A stretch of DNA of 64,000 nt. Source: Acheta domesticus. Lineage: Eukaryota; Arthropoda; Insecta; Orthoptera; Gryllidae. Location of the stretch: the NCBI GenBank assembly GCA_031308135.1, contig JAHLJT010000631.1, positions 177,879,446-177,943,445 on the forward strand, read 5' to 3'. Each line of letters begins with the position of its first letter. Position 1 is the stretch's first letter. The position numbers were made by a program, and so were the translations under genes. The notes under the pieces were generated by a model. That model did not search any database. It was not told where the DNA came from and saw only the letters and a list, made by a program, of their open reading frames with translations. Shown piece after piece: positions 24,261-38,110 of this stretch.

Positions 24261-25840
24261 TTCTGCTTGTGACACGCCCAGAGAAATATTATCCTATTTG
24301 CACCAACCTGCTGCCACAGTCATCACTATGGTGTCTCTCAGCTTTTGAAAACTCAATTGGAGGTACAATTTTCCCATATATAAACATTGCAACGTAAAAT
24401 TAATTGAAACAAGTTTTACTGTATTTCGCTTTTCAAGTCTTACTACGAGATTGTACAACGAAACAAACCACTCTTTACATAAAACAGTTGCATGCCGTTG
24501 CCATTCCAAACCCGGAGATCACTAACGGACAGGAGTATCAATGTTGGAACCCAAAATAAATCGCAAAATAATTGACGGAACATTTTTGTGTATGTATTTA
24601 GCATTAAAATTCACATACTTTAAGCATGTTTTAGTTTAAATACTTTCAGTGTTTGGGATACACATGGGGAAATATATTTAATCTTTCTCTGTAATTACGG
24701 TCCTTTCCGCAGAGAAAGAGTCCTAATTTTCAAGAAATAGTTTAACATTATGTACGTGGCTCCGTCTGTGCAACGGTTATCTACATTGACAATTATTAAA
24801 ATAACATTTATTGTTACTGATACGTGATTGCTTGTTTTTGCTTTCGGTACAGAGCTTGATGTACGCTGAATAATTTACCTTGATTGAGAGGATCGCGTTT
24901 CCAAGGTAAACACGAAAACAGTTGCATAACGCTACATGATCCTTTTTGAGGGAAATATGGAAAGACATGAAAATCAAGATAGCAATCATTCACTTGTTTA
25001 TTTCATGTGAATACGCTCCACGGATCTGCTCGTATTACAAGGCGAGTCAAGTTAACATCTACTTAATTAGTTCATCTGAATCATTAAAATTAGGTCGGAC
25101 CTTCCCTCGGGCGTTTAGTTTCCGCTCAAATGTTAGAATCCTTGAAACATCCATGGTGCATAAATCATTTTTCAAAGAAATTATTGACAGATTTTGTTGT
25201 AACGAAAGGTTTGAGTTTTCAAGAAGCGATTACGCATGTTGACGGCTGAAGTTATTTCAAGATTCGTCAAATGGTGAAAAACAAAGTTGTCTCCAAGGGT
25301 TTGAACGTTAATTATCTAAAGGTGGAGGAAAAACCATTTCCTGGGCTTCGTTGTTAATCGCCATTGCCATGCAGCTGTTAACGTTTACGTGCATGTTACT
25401 CCAATTCTTGAATTCAGTTGTTCGTATTTTAGCAACCGACGGCAAACATCTGTATTCATAACTTTCAGGTTTAAATTACATTGTAGCATTCTTCAAAACT
25501 GATTAAAATCACTGTGATATATTATCGCACATTGCAGGAAAGAGAGTTTTCCAAGAATAACCCAACGTCCTAAGTTATGTGAAAGTAATTTATATTTTTA
25601 CACGCAATAAAACTGATTTTTCTTTCTAGGAAACAGAACCAGTAAATACATGATATTGGAAATGAAGTTTTCGTTAGGCTGACAGGTCTGCTGACGCACC
25701 ACATCATCATCACGATCATCTCTAACTACATGCCCGAATTCACGACTCGCTCAATTTAATCTTATTTTTTTACTCGTTTAAGTTTAAGGAATCTACAAAT
25801 TCTCTCCTCTGCCGCTCTACGCAAGCAATGAACCACATAT
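24261..25840. other. AT-rich intron, no feature recognised
   Basis: Ordinary intron-like sequence. No exon or named repeat was seen. Confidence 0.5.
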
Positions 25841-26129
25841 ATAAAACTGAAGGATATCCTTGCAAATAAAGGGTAGAAGTATAAGTTTTGATTTCGAGGG
25901 AAAGATAGAGGTTAAAGTATATTCTTCTTTCTGTAGGTATGTTGATTATCTTATACATTAAAGGATATCCTACAAGTAGAAGAAAAAGGTTAGCAAAAAG
26001 AAACTCTCGGAGCTGGTGATGCTCAGCCCGATAAGTGAGATTGCTGCCCATTATTGACAGCTTAAAACAGTAGTTGTCATTGCTTTTAGCACGCACTCTT
26101 CATTTACAAGACGTGAAATAATTTTGTTC

Positions 26130-26145
26130 GAGAGAGAGAGAGAGA
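26130..26145. repeat. (GA)n microsatellite
   Basis: A short GA dinucleotide run (GAGAGAGAGAGAGA). Confidence 0.9.
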
Positions 26146-26845
26146 AACATTTGAATTCAAAGTGTAGTTCAGTGTTACGTCGTTATCGCTTTTGTGAAAA
26201 AAAAATAGAGTATGTCTTCCTCAAGTGATAGTGAAAGTGAAAAGAACGACGTGAGAAATGAATTGCAGTTCATTGCCGATGAAGTGAACAGGGCACCGGT
26301 GAATTTTAGAAGTACGAAAGTGAATAAAAGTTGCGATATTAACTTCATTCAATTCACTAAAAGCCATTGCAATAGTAACTTCAAAATAAGCAAACATTTT
26401 CGGGAAGCTATTTGATACTAAAAGCTTTCTAAAAAAGCATTAATAACATGAAATCAAGTTTGGAAAAACAAATCTGTCCTGAAAAAAAAACAAACTAGAA
26501 ACAAGCATATTAAATTGCTGGATTGGGAGAGAAAATTACTGAAAGCTACGTATTCAACGTGACACCAATTTTACAACTAGAAGAATTGAAAGGGTCATAC
26601 AATTTGGTATTGCAGAGAAAGACAACAAAGACGTCCAGATAGCACCTCCTTCTAGTGAGCAATCTCTTAGTCCAAACTTTGCGGTTATCGAACAGCTTTT
26701 GCTGCCAAAACGGAAATCAGCTACATAGAAATACGAAACTGAGGAAATGAGAGCATTGACCACAAAAGAACTGCAGTGTTATTACAGCAGAATCGCACAT
26801 TAAAATGTGCAACAATAATATTACGAGAAAAGGATGATGATGCTT

Positions 26846-26899
26846 CATGAGAAGTACACACAAATTGATGATCCATGAGAAGTACACACAAATTGATGA
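26846..26899 (+). repeat. 28-bp tandem duplication
   Basis: CATGAGAAGTACACACAAAT followed by TGATGA appears twice in a row (26846 and 26874), a recent-looking local duplication. Confidence 0.9.
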
Positions 26900-28529
26900 A
26901 TAATTTTATAATCAATTAGAAAATGGTTTAAGTTAATTTTTTAGTATGTAAAAGTAATTATGAAAATTGTTTATAAGTAAACTCAAGTTTCTTATTTCGT
27001 GTCCTCGAGACGAAGAGCAAGTTCATCTTTGGCATGGAGTTCCTGCTTATTTTTTGTATCGCTTCCATCACTTTTTCAATTGGTTTAAAGTCAAAATTGT
27101 CTAAAGTTTTTGCAACAATTATGGAGCACAACACAGGTAACAATTATTTTTGGCACATTTTGTTATTTCACGCGTAAAATGTTCTGTAAAATAGGAACCC
27201 GACTTTTCAGATTGTCCGAAACACGGATTTATTAAAACTCGCTCTTGTTTCAAAAGTTTGTTGCAATTCAGCTCAGCACCAGTAGCAGGATTTATAAACG
27301 GAGTCAATTGTAGGTAAGCTGAGCTTTTAATTTTACCATCTCTCACACGTACAACTTCCGCCGTGACGTTAAAAAAAGAAAACAAAATCTTTTACTGCAA
27401 CGTCGAGTCTGCTACTAACCACATTCAGTATTTTTGAAGGATATCCTTCCGATTTGAAATAGAAGATATTAATTGTACATAATATTTTACTTCTAGGTGA
27501 AGTAAATGGTTCAAGATCAAAGGGTATGCCTTTACTCGAAAAGTATAAGGTTTTGCTTATTTTTTATGCATGTAAACTGAAGGATTTCCTTTATATTTTG
27601 CGATTATAAGCATAACTTTTTTTAAATACAGATCGATCCATTAACAACTTTACTTTCTTGACAGGTGTGTCAGCTGTAAAAGATTTTAGTATTTTAATAA
27701 ACTGATTTCAATATAGAAATTATTAAACTGATATTTCAATATAGGAATTGAAATATCAAAGATTTGTTTACTATCACAAAAAGTATCGCCTAACAAAACT
27801 AGAAATAGGTTGAAAATCATCAATTTTCCGTACTTAATTTAAACAGAATCATGGGATGGCTGTGAACCAAGAGAAAAGTGATATTGAATGGATGGAAACA
27901 TTCAGAAACATTTTTTCGTCCAAAATATACTTTTTCACATCTCAGTTTTTTCGGTTCCCTAACGGTAGAGCTGAAACATGACTTGAAGAATATTATAGAA
28001 GAGTAAAATCTCATCTTACATGGACATTTTCGTCGAAAAATTTGGAGCTGTTTTTGAGAAAATGTCTTTTAAGAATTTGTGTAAATGCGAAATTTGAACC
28101 TTTTTTTCAGAAAGCTTAAAGATTGATTTTGTCGTGGGAAGAACAGCTATTTGAAATTCAAAGAAAAAGATAATATAAATAATGAAGTTGCTTTTTGCCA
28201 CACTTTAACTTCTTTTCATTTGAAACCTTCTCATCATTCTGCATTTTTGGTTTTAAGACACCACCACCTTTACACTGCTACGATTGCAAGATGAAACTTC
28301 AGGTTTTAGTATATATTTCCTCCGTCTTGTTGCTAGGTACATCCCGCTTCATTTCCAAGTCTTCAACGTCCTTTTTGCGTCTCTTTCTACGTTCTTTTTG
28401 CCTCTCGAAATATTTCAGTTTCCCTTCTGCACACGTTTCTTCCCGTGTACTATATTTTCCGTCATTATCTCGTATGTTCCTTGGTGTCGTTTACTATATT
28501 TTTGCTGCCTCGAGCTACTCTTGTCATCG

Positions 28530-29110
28530 CCATCACAGTTCCCACCACCGTTCCTGCCGCTGCTGCTACAGTCCTTACCAAAGCATCTACTTTCTCAGTG
28601 AAATCCCCCTATTTTCTTTGGCTGTGCTTCCGCAGTTCCCGCCATCCCCTGTGCCCTCGCCGCCGCCGCCGCCGCCGCCACTGCATTCGCCTCTGGTGGC
28701 CAAAGGTCGTAACTTGTGCGCTTGCGGTCTCGCCTGCTATCTCCCTCTGGCCGGAATGCGGGCCATCTCTCCCCGCTACCTCACCGCACCCGCCTCGCCG
28801 CGTCCTCCTAATCCACCGAATGCCTTTCCCCACCCACGCCACCTCCCCGCTCCCACCCCCACCCCCGCCGCCACGCCTTTCCCGCGCCGCGCCGCGCCGC
28901 CCCGCCGTGGTCCAGAATCGATGCTTAGTTGTATACTGAGGTACTCCACACATATACTTGGCCCAACAGACAGATTATGCTTGTGCTTTGTTTTCCCTCG
29001 GCCGATAAGCGGATTGGGCGCCGGGTTCCAACGGCTCCAGACGAGCGGCGGCTGCAGGCAGGCGGACAAGAAACATCGCTCTCGGATCTTCCGCCGCCAG
29101 AGCGCTCTAG
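28530..29110. other. C-rich/CpG block containing a (CGC)n run
   Basis: A (CGC)7 run lies at 28658-28679, followed by proline-codon-like C-rich sequence and, from about 28985, a balanced GC patch. A 315-codon frame spans it, but its content is composition-driven (pyrimidine-rich), with no domain. It is probably non-coding. Confidence 0.4.
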
Positions 29111-29149
29111 CGAAGCGACTGCGGATAATTCGCTTTAAATAATGGATTT

Positions 29150-31690
29150 CCTTCAGGTCAATTTCCAGTTACTCATTCCTGAGTGACGTTCTGTGAAGCA
29201 AAAGGAAGTCCAGAAAACGACTTGGATATTTTCGGAGTAATTTATTCTTCGATGGTCAACGAGCTGAAAATATTGTTGTTCAACGTCGTCAGAGTTGTGA
29301 TTCTCATTGTAGTACATGTTATGTTAGAAAATGCTGAACGAACCATAAATGTTAATTCAAGTTGTACCAAGAAAAATCGTAAAAGGTAATATGAAGAGAA
29401 ATTGAATGTTCTTCTCAGAAAGAATTTAAATGGATCGTGCGTACAGAAAGCAACTATGATATCTCATGAATATAAGAGTGCTTCTAACGGCACCGCGGTC
29501 TCATTTTACGACGTAGACTTGGGAAAATGTCGTATAGCTTGATTAAGTAGCAATTCCCAACTTTAAGATAAAATCTGAAAGAGTGAATATCCAGTTGAGT
29601 TATTAATTTCAGACCCAAATATTTCAATGAGTCAACATGTCTTATATTACTCTGCAGAAAAATGTATCAAGAAGTTAAATTTTATTACATGCAAATACAA
29701 AACACTAAGGCATATTAATGATTTCATAAAATTAAACGTGTCCTCACTATTCAAAAATATATTTTAGACAGCCATTAGTAAAAGAGATTCTTTCAGGGTA
29801 TGCTTTGTGTGCTATAAGTTCAACTTTAGCTTTAGTGCTCAAGTGTTCAGATGAATCTGTGAAAAGAAAAGAAAATGCTTTCGTCTGACTGCATAAGCTA
29901 CTACTGACCTTAATGTATCATTGATTTGAATTAAAATAAAGTAAAAGAAAAACTCTAAATAATTCACACGTAGTAAAAGTGATTTTATTTTGCGCTTATC
30001 GGCCTCAAGTAGTAACATTTCCTACACACAAAATAAAATGTCATTTTTACCATTCGAATCATAAATAACTATTTTCTACAACTGTACAAAAAAGGCGAAT
30101 TCTGGGTATTGCTATCTGCAGTGAAGTATATATTTTTTTAATATCTTTTAAAACTGACGGTTGTCATGGCAACTGTCTTGTTACCGTGAAAAAAATCACA
30201 CATGGAAATATAATGCAGTAAACAGAAGCATCCCTTAGAAACACTTGCGCATTCATGGCCTTATATAATACTCTGCTATTACCGACGAATGAAACATCTT
30301 ATTCAAACATAAAATTACAAACTTATTGAAATGTTATAATTTTTTACGTTTGTGGAAAAAATAATTTTTCGTGAGCCAATTGATTGTTTTATCATGGTCT
30401 CGACTATGAAGCTAAGAAGAGAGGGAAATGGCGAAACGTCACAAACTTGAAGCTACCTGAAGCTAAGATCCGCCATATTGCTGTGCTCAAAACGCTTGTA
30501 GGCGTCCTCATGTTGAGGTGTGTTGTCAGAAAACCTTAATGTTAGACGTGAGGTGGGCTATTTGTCATAAAAGCCATTTAAAAGCCTTGGACAGATTAAC
30601 ACACTTTCGGAACAATTCATGATTACTTGTGTGGCTTACTGCTGAATAAATAGATGGGGGAAGGCGTGAATTACTTTTCTCATGTAAGTAGTTACTTTAT
30701 ATGGTTTCAAGAACATAGTAAAATTTGAAGATACTGGTTAATTTTCATGATTTTTCATGATTTCATACCAAAGAAGAGAGCACAGTGCATTAGAGTTGTG
30801 TGAAAAGACAACTGGCAGCCTAGAACATACCGCAAGTTAGGCCGGTTCATTTCCAAAAATAGAATTTTAATAGAAGTTCCTTATGATACGCACGCTTGTG
30901 AAAACTCGCAGTTCCAACAATTTTACCAGCTTTTCTAACACACATAAGAGAAGTAAATTTTGTAGGAACTGGGGCTTTGCGTCCATGGATGTGGATGATG
31001 TATTACATACCCTGACAATAGCAGATATTTTTATTTTAAAGAGATTGTAAATTGTCCATTTGTTATTTAATTTTTGTATTACAAAATATTTCATTACATT
31101 TTAAACATCGTGCCATTGAGGATTCGATTCTTCACAAGGATGAACGACTCACTCGGAATTACCGCCTCGTCTGCCCTGTGAATCAGATATACAGAGACCC
31201 ATTATATCCAGCGTGCCTATGAAATTGCTGTTATACAAAACCTCAGTGTTCTCTCCGGTTTTTTGTATGAAAACAAGATTAACGTATGAGCATTTATTTA
31301 ATTTTTATTATTACTTTATTTTAATACATTTAGAAACTATACATTTGTAGCCAATTTAGGTTAGGGATTGTGCTGATTGAAAGCACAAGGGTATGTGACC
31401 GTGCAATCCAAATCTGTGCCATGGAAAGGCGAGCACAACGCGATCCAAGTAAGTGCCTATATAATTATGGAATCGTACTGTTGCGCGTGGAAAAATTGAA
31501 AACTGGAAGTACACAGACTAACATTTTCTGAAAAGGAAAATATAATTAAATCACCCAAAACCAACTTTCAGTACCATTAGGAACATTAAAAAATATCTGA
31601 GACATTTTATTAATAAAATTTGTGAGCATTAATCATGGATATGCGAACGTAAAAGACTTAAAAAAGTATTTTGGTGATCTTATTCTATTT
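29150..31690. other. AT-rich intron, no feature recognised
   Basis: No repeat or coding relic I can name until the hAT relic begins near 31700. Confidence 0.45.
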
Positions 31691-31699
31691 TCACACGAG

Positions 31700-32870
31700 G
31701 AAAAAGTGTGGAATTTCAATGTTTACACAGTTTAAAATAATATTTACCAGGCTATCAAGACACACAATGAGTGCTTGAACATTTATGTAGCAAGTGAGAG
31801 ACAGTTAAAATATTTGGAAAATCTGAGAGGAAAGAATTTCATTTATAAATAGCCAGAACTCGCTTTGTTGAGCACAACAGCGATACAAGGAAAAATACGG
31901 AAATTCTGTCCCACTTCATTCGAGTTGTATGCTTTTTCGGGAGGCAAGGGCTTGCATTTAGTGCCCATGATGAGATAGAGGATCATCGAATAGAGATCAT
32001 TTCATAGAATATATAAGCAAAATTATGAAAAAAGATTAAACTCTGAAGGATGATATGGAAAATTCCACTTGGTTTCGTGCAATCTAGCCAGAATTTCAGA
32101 TCGATTAGATTTCAAGTGTGAGCATGGTAATGCCCTATGAAATTTTTAAAGCATCTTTTGTCTCCTCGACACTGGATGAAACCCCTGATGTAAGCAGTAA
32201 AGAATAACTGTCAACTGTTTTTCGTTACGTGTCTGTAAATTAATTGCTTTTCTCATTCCTAAGGTCTTTTATTATAGATCATTGCTTTCCATTTTATAAA
32301 TTATGCCAATTCTAATGGGTCTGAAATGATATGAATTGGACAACTTTGAAAAAACTTGAATTAGAGAATGCTTTCATTATTAATGTTTCAGGGCACACAT
32401 TTATATTTTGCTCGGTCATGAAACTTCAGTCAACTTTTTCTAACCTTAATGCAGTACATGAAGTACGTGAACCAGTATTACTTTTACTGGATCAGCTTTT
32501 ATTTGAAATTTACAAATTATGTGTGTGCTCTAATTGGCCAAAGTGTCAGAAATGGTATTGGTGAATGAGGAATATTAAGGAGTTTTAAATTATTTTCTCA
32601 TTTCTCAGGTTACATACCCTACGCCAAAAGTCAGGCTACAACACTGTGTACGAATAATTATTCACTGAAGATGTCTTCAAAAGGATAACTAACATTATAA
32701 TTTTTGACGAATTCTACGAAGAAACCCGAAAGTTTTGCACAATGTTGTCATCAATTGTACTACTGACTCATCTAGAAACTCCCAACTTTAGAACCCCGAT
32801 CTTTTGACTGAAGATGAGAGTAATTAATATTTTCTGTAAGAAAATGGTGAAATAAAAAATAAACAGTATA
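31700..32870 (+). pseudogene. hAT-like transposase relic (DUF4371/ZMYM-type)
   Basis: Plus-strand fragments in order: RLSRHTMSA near 31750; NTEILSHFIRVV at about 31894-31930; GRQGLAFSAHDE at 31938-31975; then, in a shifted frame, a degraded LEKHLENS-type region. LDETPDVSSKE at 32172-32204 is followed by LSTVFRYVSVN. These match the DUF4371 block of ZMYM1/GTF2I-repeat-like hAT transposases (the NREILxxLIxxxxFLxKQGLAFRGHDE and DETxDxSxKEQLSxxxRYV patterns). The Asp/Glu of DET, part of the catalytic core, remains, but stops and frameshifts break it. No terminal repeats were seen. Confidence 0.75.
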
Positions 32871-35800
32871 TTAAGACAATGTGCTTTTAAAATAATGTAG
32901 TTGCTATGGTTAGCCGGACTTTGAATATTGTGTCAATACTAATTTTAAGAAAGTTTCGTAACAATTTGTGCATCACATGTTTCTACAGAATGTCGGTAGT
33001 GTTAGATTTTTGTTTATATATAAACTTTTTGTGAGATACTTGAGAAATTTCAAAGGCAGAAGAAGCACCTTTGAAAATACTTTTTAGTGACCCTACAATT
33101 TTTAATGAAGCTTCTCCGTTTTAGCTATAATATTCTTCAATATTATGAAGTTTATTAAATTCCAATGAAAAATGGGTACTGTTGATTTATTAGCGTGTTT
33201 GACAGACGTGTTTTGGGTAGACAACAGACATGTTTGACAGACGTATTCAGGTTGAGTTATAAAATCAATATACATGAAGTCAATTTTTAAACAATTTCGG
33301 ATCAATTTTATTGCAGAAAATATCCTAATGTTTTATGCTAATCATTATTTTCTACGAGAATTTTAAAACGACGTTACAAATGCAGTCAAACTTGAGCAAT
33401 TCCATCTTCTTAAATTAGAAATCATTTGAATTCTATCTTTGGTCCTTAGCATATTATTTCTGAACAATGTTAAAACATCGTGGGTAATTCGAAGTTCTTT
33501 TTGAATAATTCGAAGTTTTATTTCCATAATGCATGATTTGAAATCTTGGAATTCGAAAACAAGAGAAGCAGCATTTGAAAGCGGTCAACTAACCGTACAT
33601 TTGCCATAGAATTATATCTATTCTGTGCCCTTATCTCTTACCTGCTCGGTCCGGCTCTTCCCCACTTCCCTTCTCGACAATTCCCTTGAAGTCAGTCTCA
33701 GTGTCCATGAAGTGTTCTCGCGATCTGTCAGCATTGCGTGAAGTGATTTCCGTGTTACTGAAGCCTGAATTTTATTAACATTTTTGTTTCTCTCTTTGTG
33801 TGTGCTCAAATAACGATGTCGTTGTCGAAGCCAACGACTAAGAAATCTTTAACGCTTTCAACAACGTTTGTTAGTATTTTTTGCTATTTAAATTCTTTTT
33901 CATCCATTCTTAAGAAAGTTTTCCATCAGAACCTTCGGATCATTCTAAAATTTTTACTTGTCCCTTGGGGTTTGGACTTTCCAAGTTTGCCTGTATACAC
34001 TTTTTATTAACAAATTACAATTTCACAGGGGTCACAATAAACAATTTTAGTATGAAATAAACTTTTGGAAATTTCCAAAAATGAACGGTTGTTTCCTTTT
34101 GAATCTGTTACACTATTAATCTCGTATCTCTTAATTGCACTCGTTCTAAGTTAATCTAACAATCCTAACTTTTGTGAATAAGGCGATAGTATATCACATT
34201 CCATCATCTTAATTTACTTTTGCTACATTCTCTGACGCAGGAAATTAAAGCGAGGATGCCACCGAAAAGTCAATAACGGGCGACATCTGGTATTCCATGT
34301 TCGTAGCCTTGCTCAGCATTCCTCGGCGGCAAGTTGCTCCGGTTTTTTCGATAAGCCCGATTTACATTTACCCTAGATAAATATCCTAATTAGAAAGTTT
34401 TAATCTCCTCCCTTCGTCAGCCCATCCTCCGCGTCAAGCGCCTTGTTCTAACGCTTCTTCTGGGCGGAGATGCGCCTCGCAGAGTGTGAAGGACCATGAA
34501 AGAAAAATGAATTTTCCTCGCGCGTAGCTTGCCTCTAGATTATTTCTAATTTCTTACTCGTCATTCCTTACTGTGCTTTCTGTTTTTCAGTACAATTAGT
34601 GTGTGTGCGTGTTTACAACTACGCTATTGAGGAACAAAAGGAAATATTATGAGAACGGTCGTGTAAAACGCTCTAAATGCGGTTCTAAAGATTATACAGC
34701 GATATTTATGCAGAAATAGGAATCCTGAAGAAAATGCTTTTCTTAAATTGTGGAATTACCTTTTTTATTCTTTTAGAAAACTTTTCTTTAAAGAAGGGAG
34801 ATGTAACAACGAAGATAAAGACTGTATAGAAACAGTCTACAGATTTTCTGAAGACTGTGATTGTGGCGAATTAGTGATGGAATGAGTTAACATTTAGGAT
34901 AATTTGAAAACTGAAGTGAACAGTGTTCCCGAAGAGTCAAATTTACCAGAGAGGATATTCAATTCATTATACATTTCCAATATTAAACGATTATTAATAA
35001 ATGTACGATAAATAATTAAGAAATATTCTTCATAGAGACCTGATTCTAATCTTCTGTTAAGAGCGTTTTGTACTATTATCTTTCCATATATTTAATTACA
35101 CGTCTCAACTAAATTATATACAAACTTAATTTGCTCTGAATAGTTTTTATCCGTAATTAGAACATCATTGGTATGCCAAGAAGGTTTTAAGAAGAGTACT
35201 TATTTAAACGATAAAACTTACTCAGTGTGTATAATACAGCACGTAGCTACAGCATTATTTTTTATAACTGTCGCTGCTCACTTTCTTATCTTCTTAAATA
35301 GATGTTCCTGACATGATTCACAACTCCTCTGGAGGTCATACTAAACTTACATAACGTTTCTTAAAAGAGCCAAGTAACCACTTTTAACCCGAATTAAAAT
35401 GATTGTATCAATACAACTTTTGAGCAGAGCTGAGTACGTATAATTTTAGCAAACTTTCAACGTGTTAACTACTCTACACTGTTATCTGCCCTACTAGAGT
35501 TTTCTAACAACTTTCTACATTATCAATAATGTTCATCAAAATTAAGGAATTCATACTAACAAATACGGGCTTTATCGAATGTGATCAGGGCTATTGCATT
35601 AATAAATTTTTGAAAGTCTAGCTATAGCGCCGTCAAAGGTGGGTCATCTTAGGATATAGCTTAGCTTAGTGACGAAATTTCATCATTGAAATTTTAACAA
35701 AGAGCGCATTGTTTCACAGGTTGAAGACAATCAGAACAATGGGATTTTGCTGTAGACTAGCTAAATAGTGCGGAATTCATGTTGTAACATAATAACTGTG

Positions 35801-36220
35801 CTTTCTTTAGCTTTACACAACAGCTTGCGAGGCTTTTTGCTGTGATCCCGCTGTTAAAAAAGATTCCTGATTGCGGTTTTTATTTCCTTCTGTTTCGTAC
35901 TTTCTCAGTTTGGTTTTGTAAGAGAACGTGGGAATGGAATAGTCTGATAAGAAGTTACAAATTAGTGATTTTTTTACTACTTGCAAAAATATCTATTCTC
36001 TCTTTTCGCTGGCAAAGAATAAGAATACTTGAAAATTATAGTATAAATTGGCAAAGGAACAGGAAATGCATCGTTTCTACGTCATTGACTCTTTGTCTAA
36101 CGTAAATATTAAGTAATAATGTTGATTTATTTGTTCGCCAAGAGAGCAGAAAAACAGATTTCTGTATCTCCAGTAGATAACCAAACACTATTTGTTATAA
36201 ATTATGTTTTAGTTGTTCAG
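32871..36220. other. AT-rich intron, no named feature
   Basis: The region 34225-34500 is GC-richer with CCTAATTAG and CCGATTTACA-type strings and could be a conserved non-coding patch. A frame near 33815 (MSLSKPTTKKSL) resembles the start of some hAT/BED transposases but stops being recognisable after about 15 residues. Confidence 0.35.
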
Positions 36221-36223
36221 GTA

Positions 36224-36302
36224 ATTGTCTGCCCCATCCGGAAGTCGAACCCAGATCTCCCCGTGTTCGCCACGTGCAGTTACTCTTGTCACTTGACCTT
36301 CT
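36224..36302 (-). repeat. tRNA-like SINE head fragment
   Basis: On the minus strand GTCAAGTGACAAGAGTAACT (A-box region) and GATCTGGGTTCGACTTCCGG (B box) are spaced as in a tRNA. The stem pairing of a functional tRNA is not evident and there is no SINE body copy elsewhere, so a SINE head is preferred to a tRNA gene. Confidence 0.5.
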
Positions 36303-37500
36303 AATACAGTTGACTATCATATAATATACAATACAAAAACCTGTAGCTTAATGACATTAAAATATAGCAACATTGGATTACAAACTCAAGAAATTTAAAA
36401 AAGAATTGATGCTCTCGCTCCGACGAACAGCTGCACGGAGATCTGTTCCCTAACTTGTGTCGTTTGTGAGCGGATGATCACGCATACCGCAAGTTGTAAC
36501 ATGCTACCACACAGTGGGCACAACACTATATAATCAAATGCATATTGATCTGCCGTAAAAAGGAATGATGCAATGCACAATAAAATAGTACATGCATTAA
36601 ATGAGTGAATGCTTTCTTAGAAGTTAAAATTATTTTATTGAAACTTATGTAATGATAGGGCAGCTTTTCAAAACGCTGATAAAATTGCTTCAATATTGAT
36701 TGAGAAAATTAGTAAATTGAATTATTGACTGTTAAATGATAAATAAATGTTCGAGATAGAAAATTATAATAGGCAACTAAATAACTTAAATTACATTTTG
36801 GTTTTTCCCTCTTGAAGGTTTTAATGTTGGAAACGAATGATTGACTTCAAAACACTTTCAAATCCACCTCAGATTATGTTACGAAGCTTCTCAGCCGTGT
36901 ATCATTCGGTATCAGCCGTGTTTCATGCACTAGAAGAATTGTTAATCAGACTGAATTGGTTGATCCTTTGAAAGATCTTAACCGAAAGAAATCCAGGTGC
37001 ATGCTGATGAAGTTTCGGGAAAATTGATATTTTTAAAAATGCCACAAATATATGTGTTGCTGTTTTTTGTTTCATTCAGTATTACAACGTGAATTTATGC
37101 TTTCCAGTACGAAACACACTTGTGTCGAAAGACTTTCAGTTTCCTTCGTCCGCCATCTCGCGCAGATGAGTTTGTCACCACGAGCACGATATTTGACCTA
37201 CGCGCCCTCGGTTTCCTCTTGCCCAATGGCTGCACTGTCACTCCCAACCAGCTACATTGAACGTCCTTTCGTATCATACAGATTTAAGTGTTAGATTCAC
37301 CTTCGGCCACACAGATCTCATTGAAATTTTCTTGCATTGGAGTGATTTTACAATATTCAATAAACATTTCCAGGAATAGACAACTTTCCCATTCGACCTC
37401 GCTCTTTAGCTAGTGTTGAAAATACGTTACATGACCCTTTTGATCCAAGAATCCTTGAACCATCCAGTCAGAGATCCTGCACGACAACAATTGTTCACTG
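36303..37500. other. Intron, no feature recognised
   Basis: AT-rich. Frames at 36395-36580 and 37052-37294 have no recognisable content. Confidence 0.45.
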
Positions 37501-37779
37501 AGCCACCCCGATAGAGAGAGCTGAAGAGGAATGGATTGATTGATTAATTGATTGCTTAGTGATTCCAGGTGTGTCAATTGCTAAGGTCATTAGTCCTGTA
37601 TGATTAGTTCATATTTTTTCGCGGGAAGCGGAGATGTTCTTTCCCCGATGGACGGCGAGATTCGGCGCTGACCTACACGTCATCTCCCAACCTGCGAGGC
37701 ATCTCCTTCCTGCGAGGCACCGTCCAGACCAGACAAGCTCTAAGCGGAGTGGAAGGAGATGAGGTGGGACGGAGCTAAG

Positions 37780-38110
37780 ATGAATGCTAGCCAAGACGAG
37801 CCCCGGGTGGGCCGGGTACTCTGGATAGGTGGGTGGGTGGGGTGCGTAGGTGGGTGTGGAGCAGTTCGCCCGCATAGTGCTAATGGTGGGCTGGGCGCCT
37901 GCTGCTGCTGCTGCTGCTATGCCTCACTGGCGTGGGGCCTCATTCCGCGAACGTTCGCCATGCGGGCCAGCAAATCAGGCGTGGGCCCCGCTGCGCGGCA
38001 CTGCGTGGCGCGGTGTGGCGTGGAGCGGCGCGGCGTGGCGCGGCGCGGCGTGGAGTGGCACGGCGCGGCGCCGCAGCTCCCGGCAGAGTTTGTGTTTGTG
38101 CGAGGCAGCG
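37780..38110. repeat. GC-rich low-complexity block with (CTG)n and a GGCGTGGCGCGG minisatellite
   Basis: A (CTG)6 run is at 37899-37918. From about 38000 to 38070 short imprecise GCGTGGCGCGG/GGAGCGGCGCGG units repeat. Three reading frames are open simultaneously, so the apparent coding is a composition artefact. Confidence 0.7.

Larger units (their letters stand above)
25843..27600. mobile_element. Possible unclassified transposon bounded by GGATATCC palindromes
   Basis: AAGGATATCCT-type palindromes occur at about 25850 and 25970 on the left and at 27437 and 27583 (variant AAGGATTTCCTT) on the right. AAACTGAAGGAT precedes both outer ones. Between them lie AT-rich remnants of open frames: plus 26212-26415, starting MSSSSDSESEKNDVRNELQF, and minus 27385-27119. 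The acidic serine-rich start resembles N-termini of some transposon proteins, but I cannot name the family. Confidence 0.4.

Noticed and set aside
23177..24275. Several 190-220-codon frames on both strands
   Set aside because: They overlap each other in a strand-skewed low-complexity block and have no recognisable domain.
28195..29142. 315-codon open frame on the plus strand
   Set aside because: Pyrimidine-rich composition and a (CGC)n run explain it. Overlapping frames are open too and no domain is visible.
33798..34010. Start of an hAT/BED transposase
   Set aside because: Only about a dozen residues look similar; the rest of the frame does not.
36224..36302. Functional tRNA gene on the minus strand
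   Set aside because: The B-box-like motif is good, but cloverleaf stems and anticodon arm are not convincing; a SINE head fits better.
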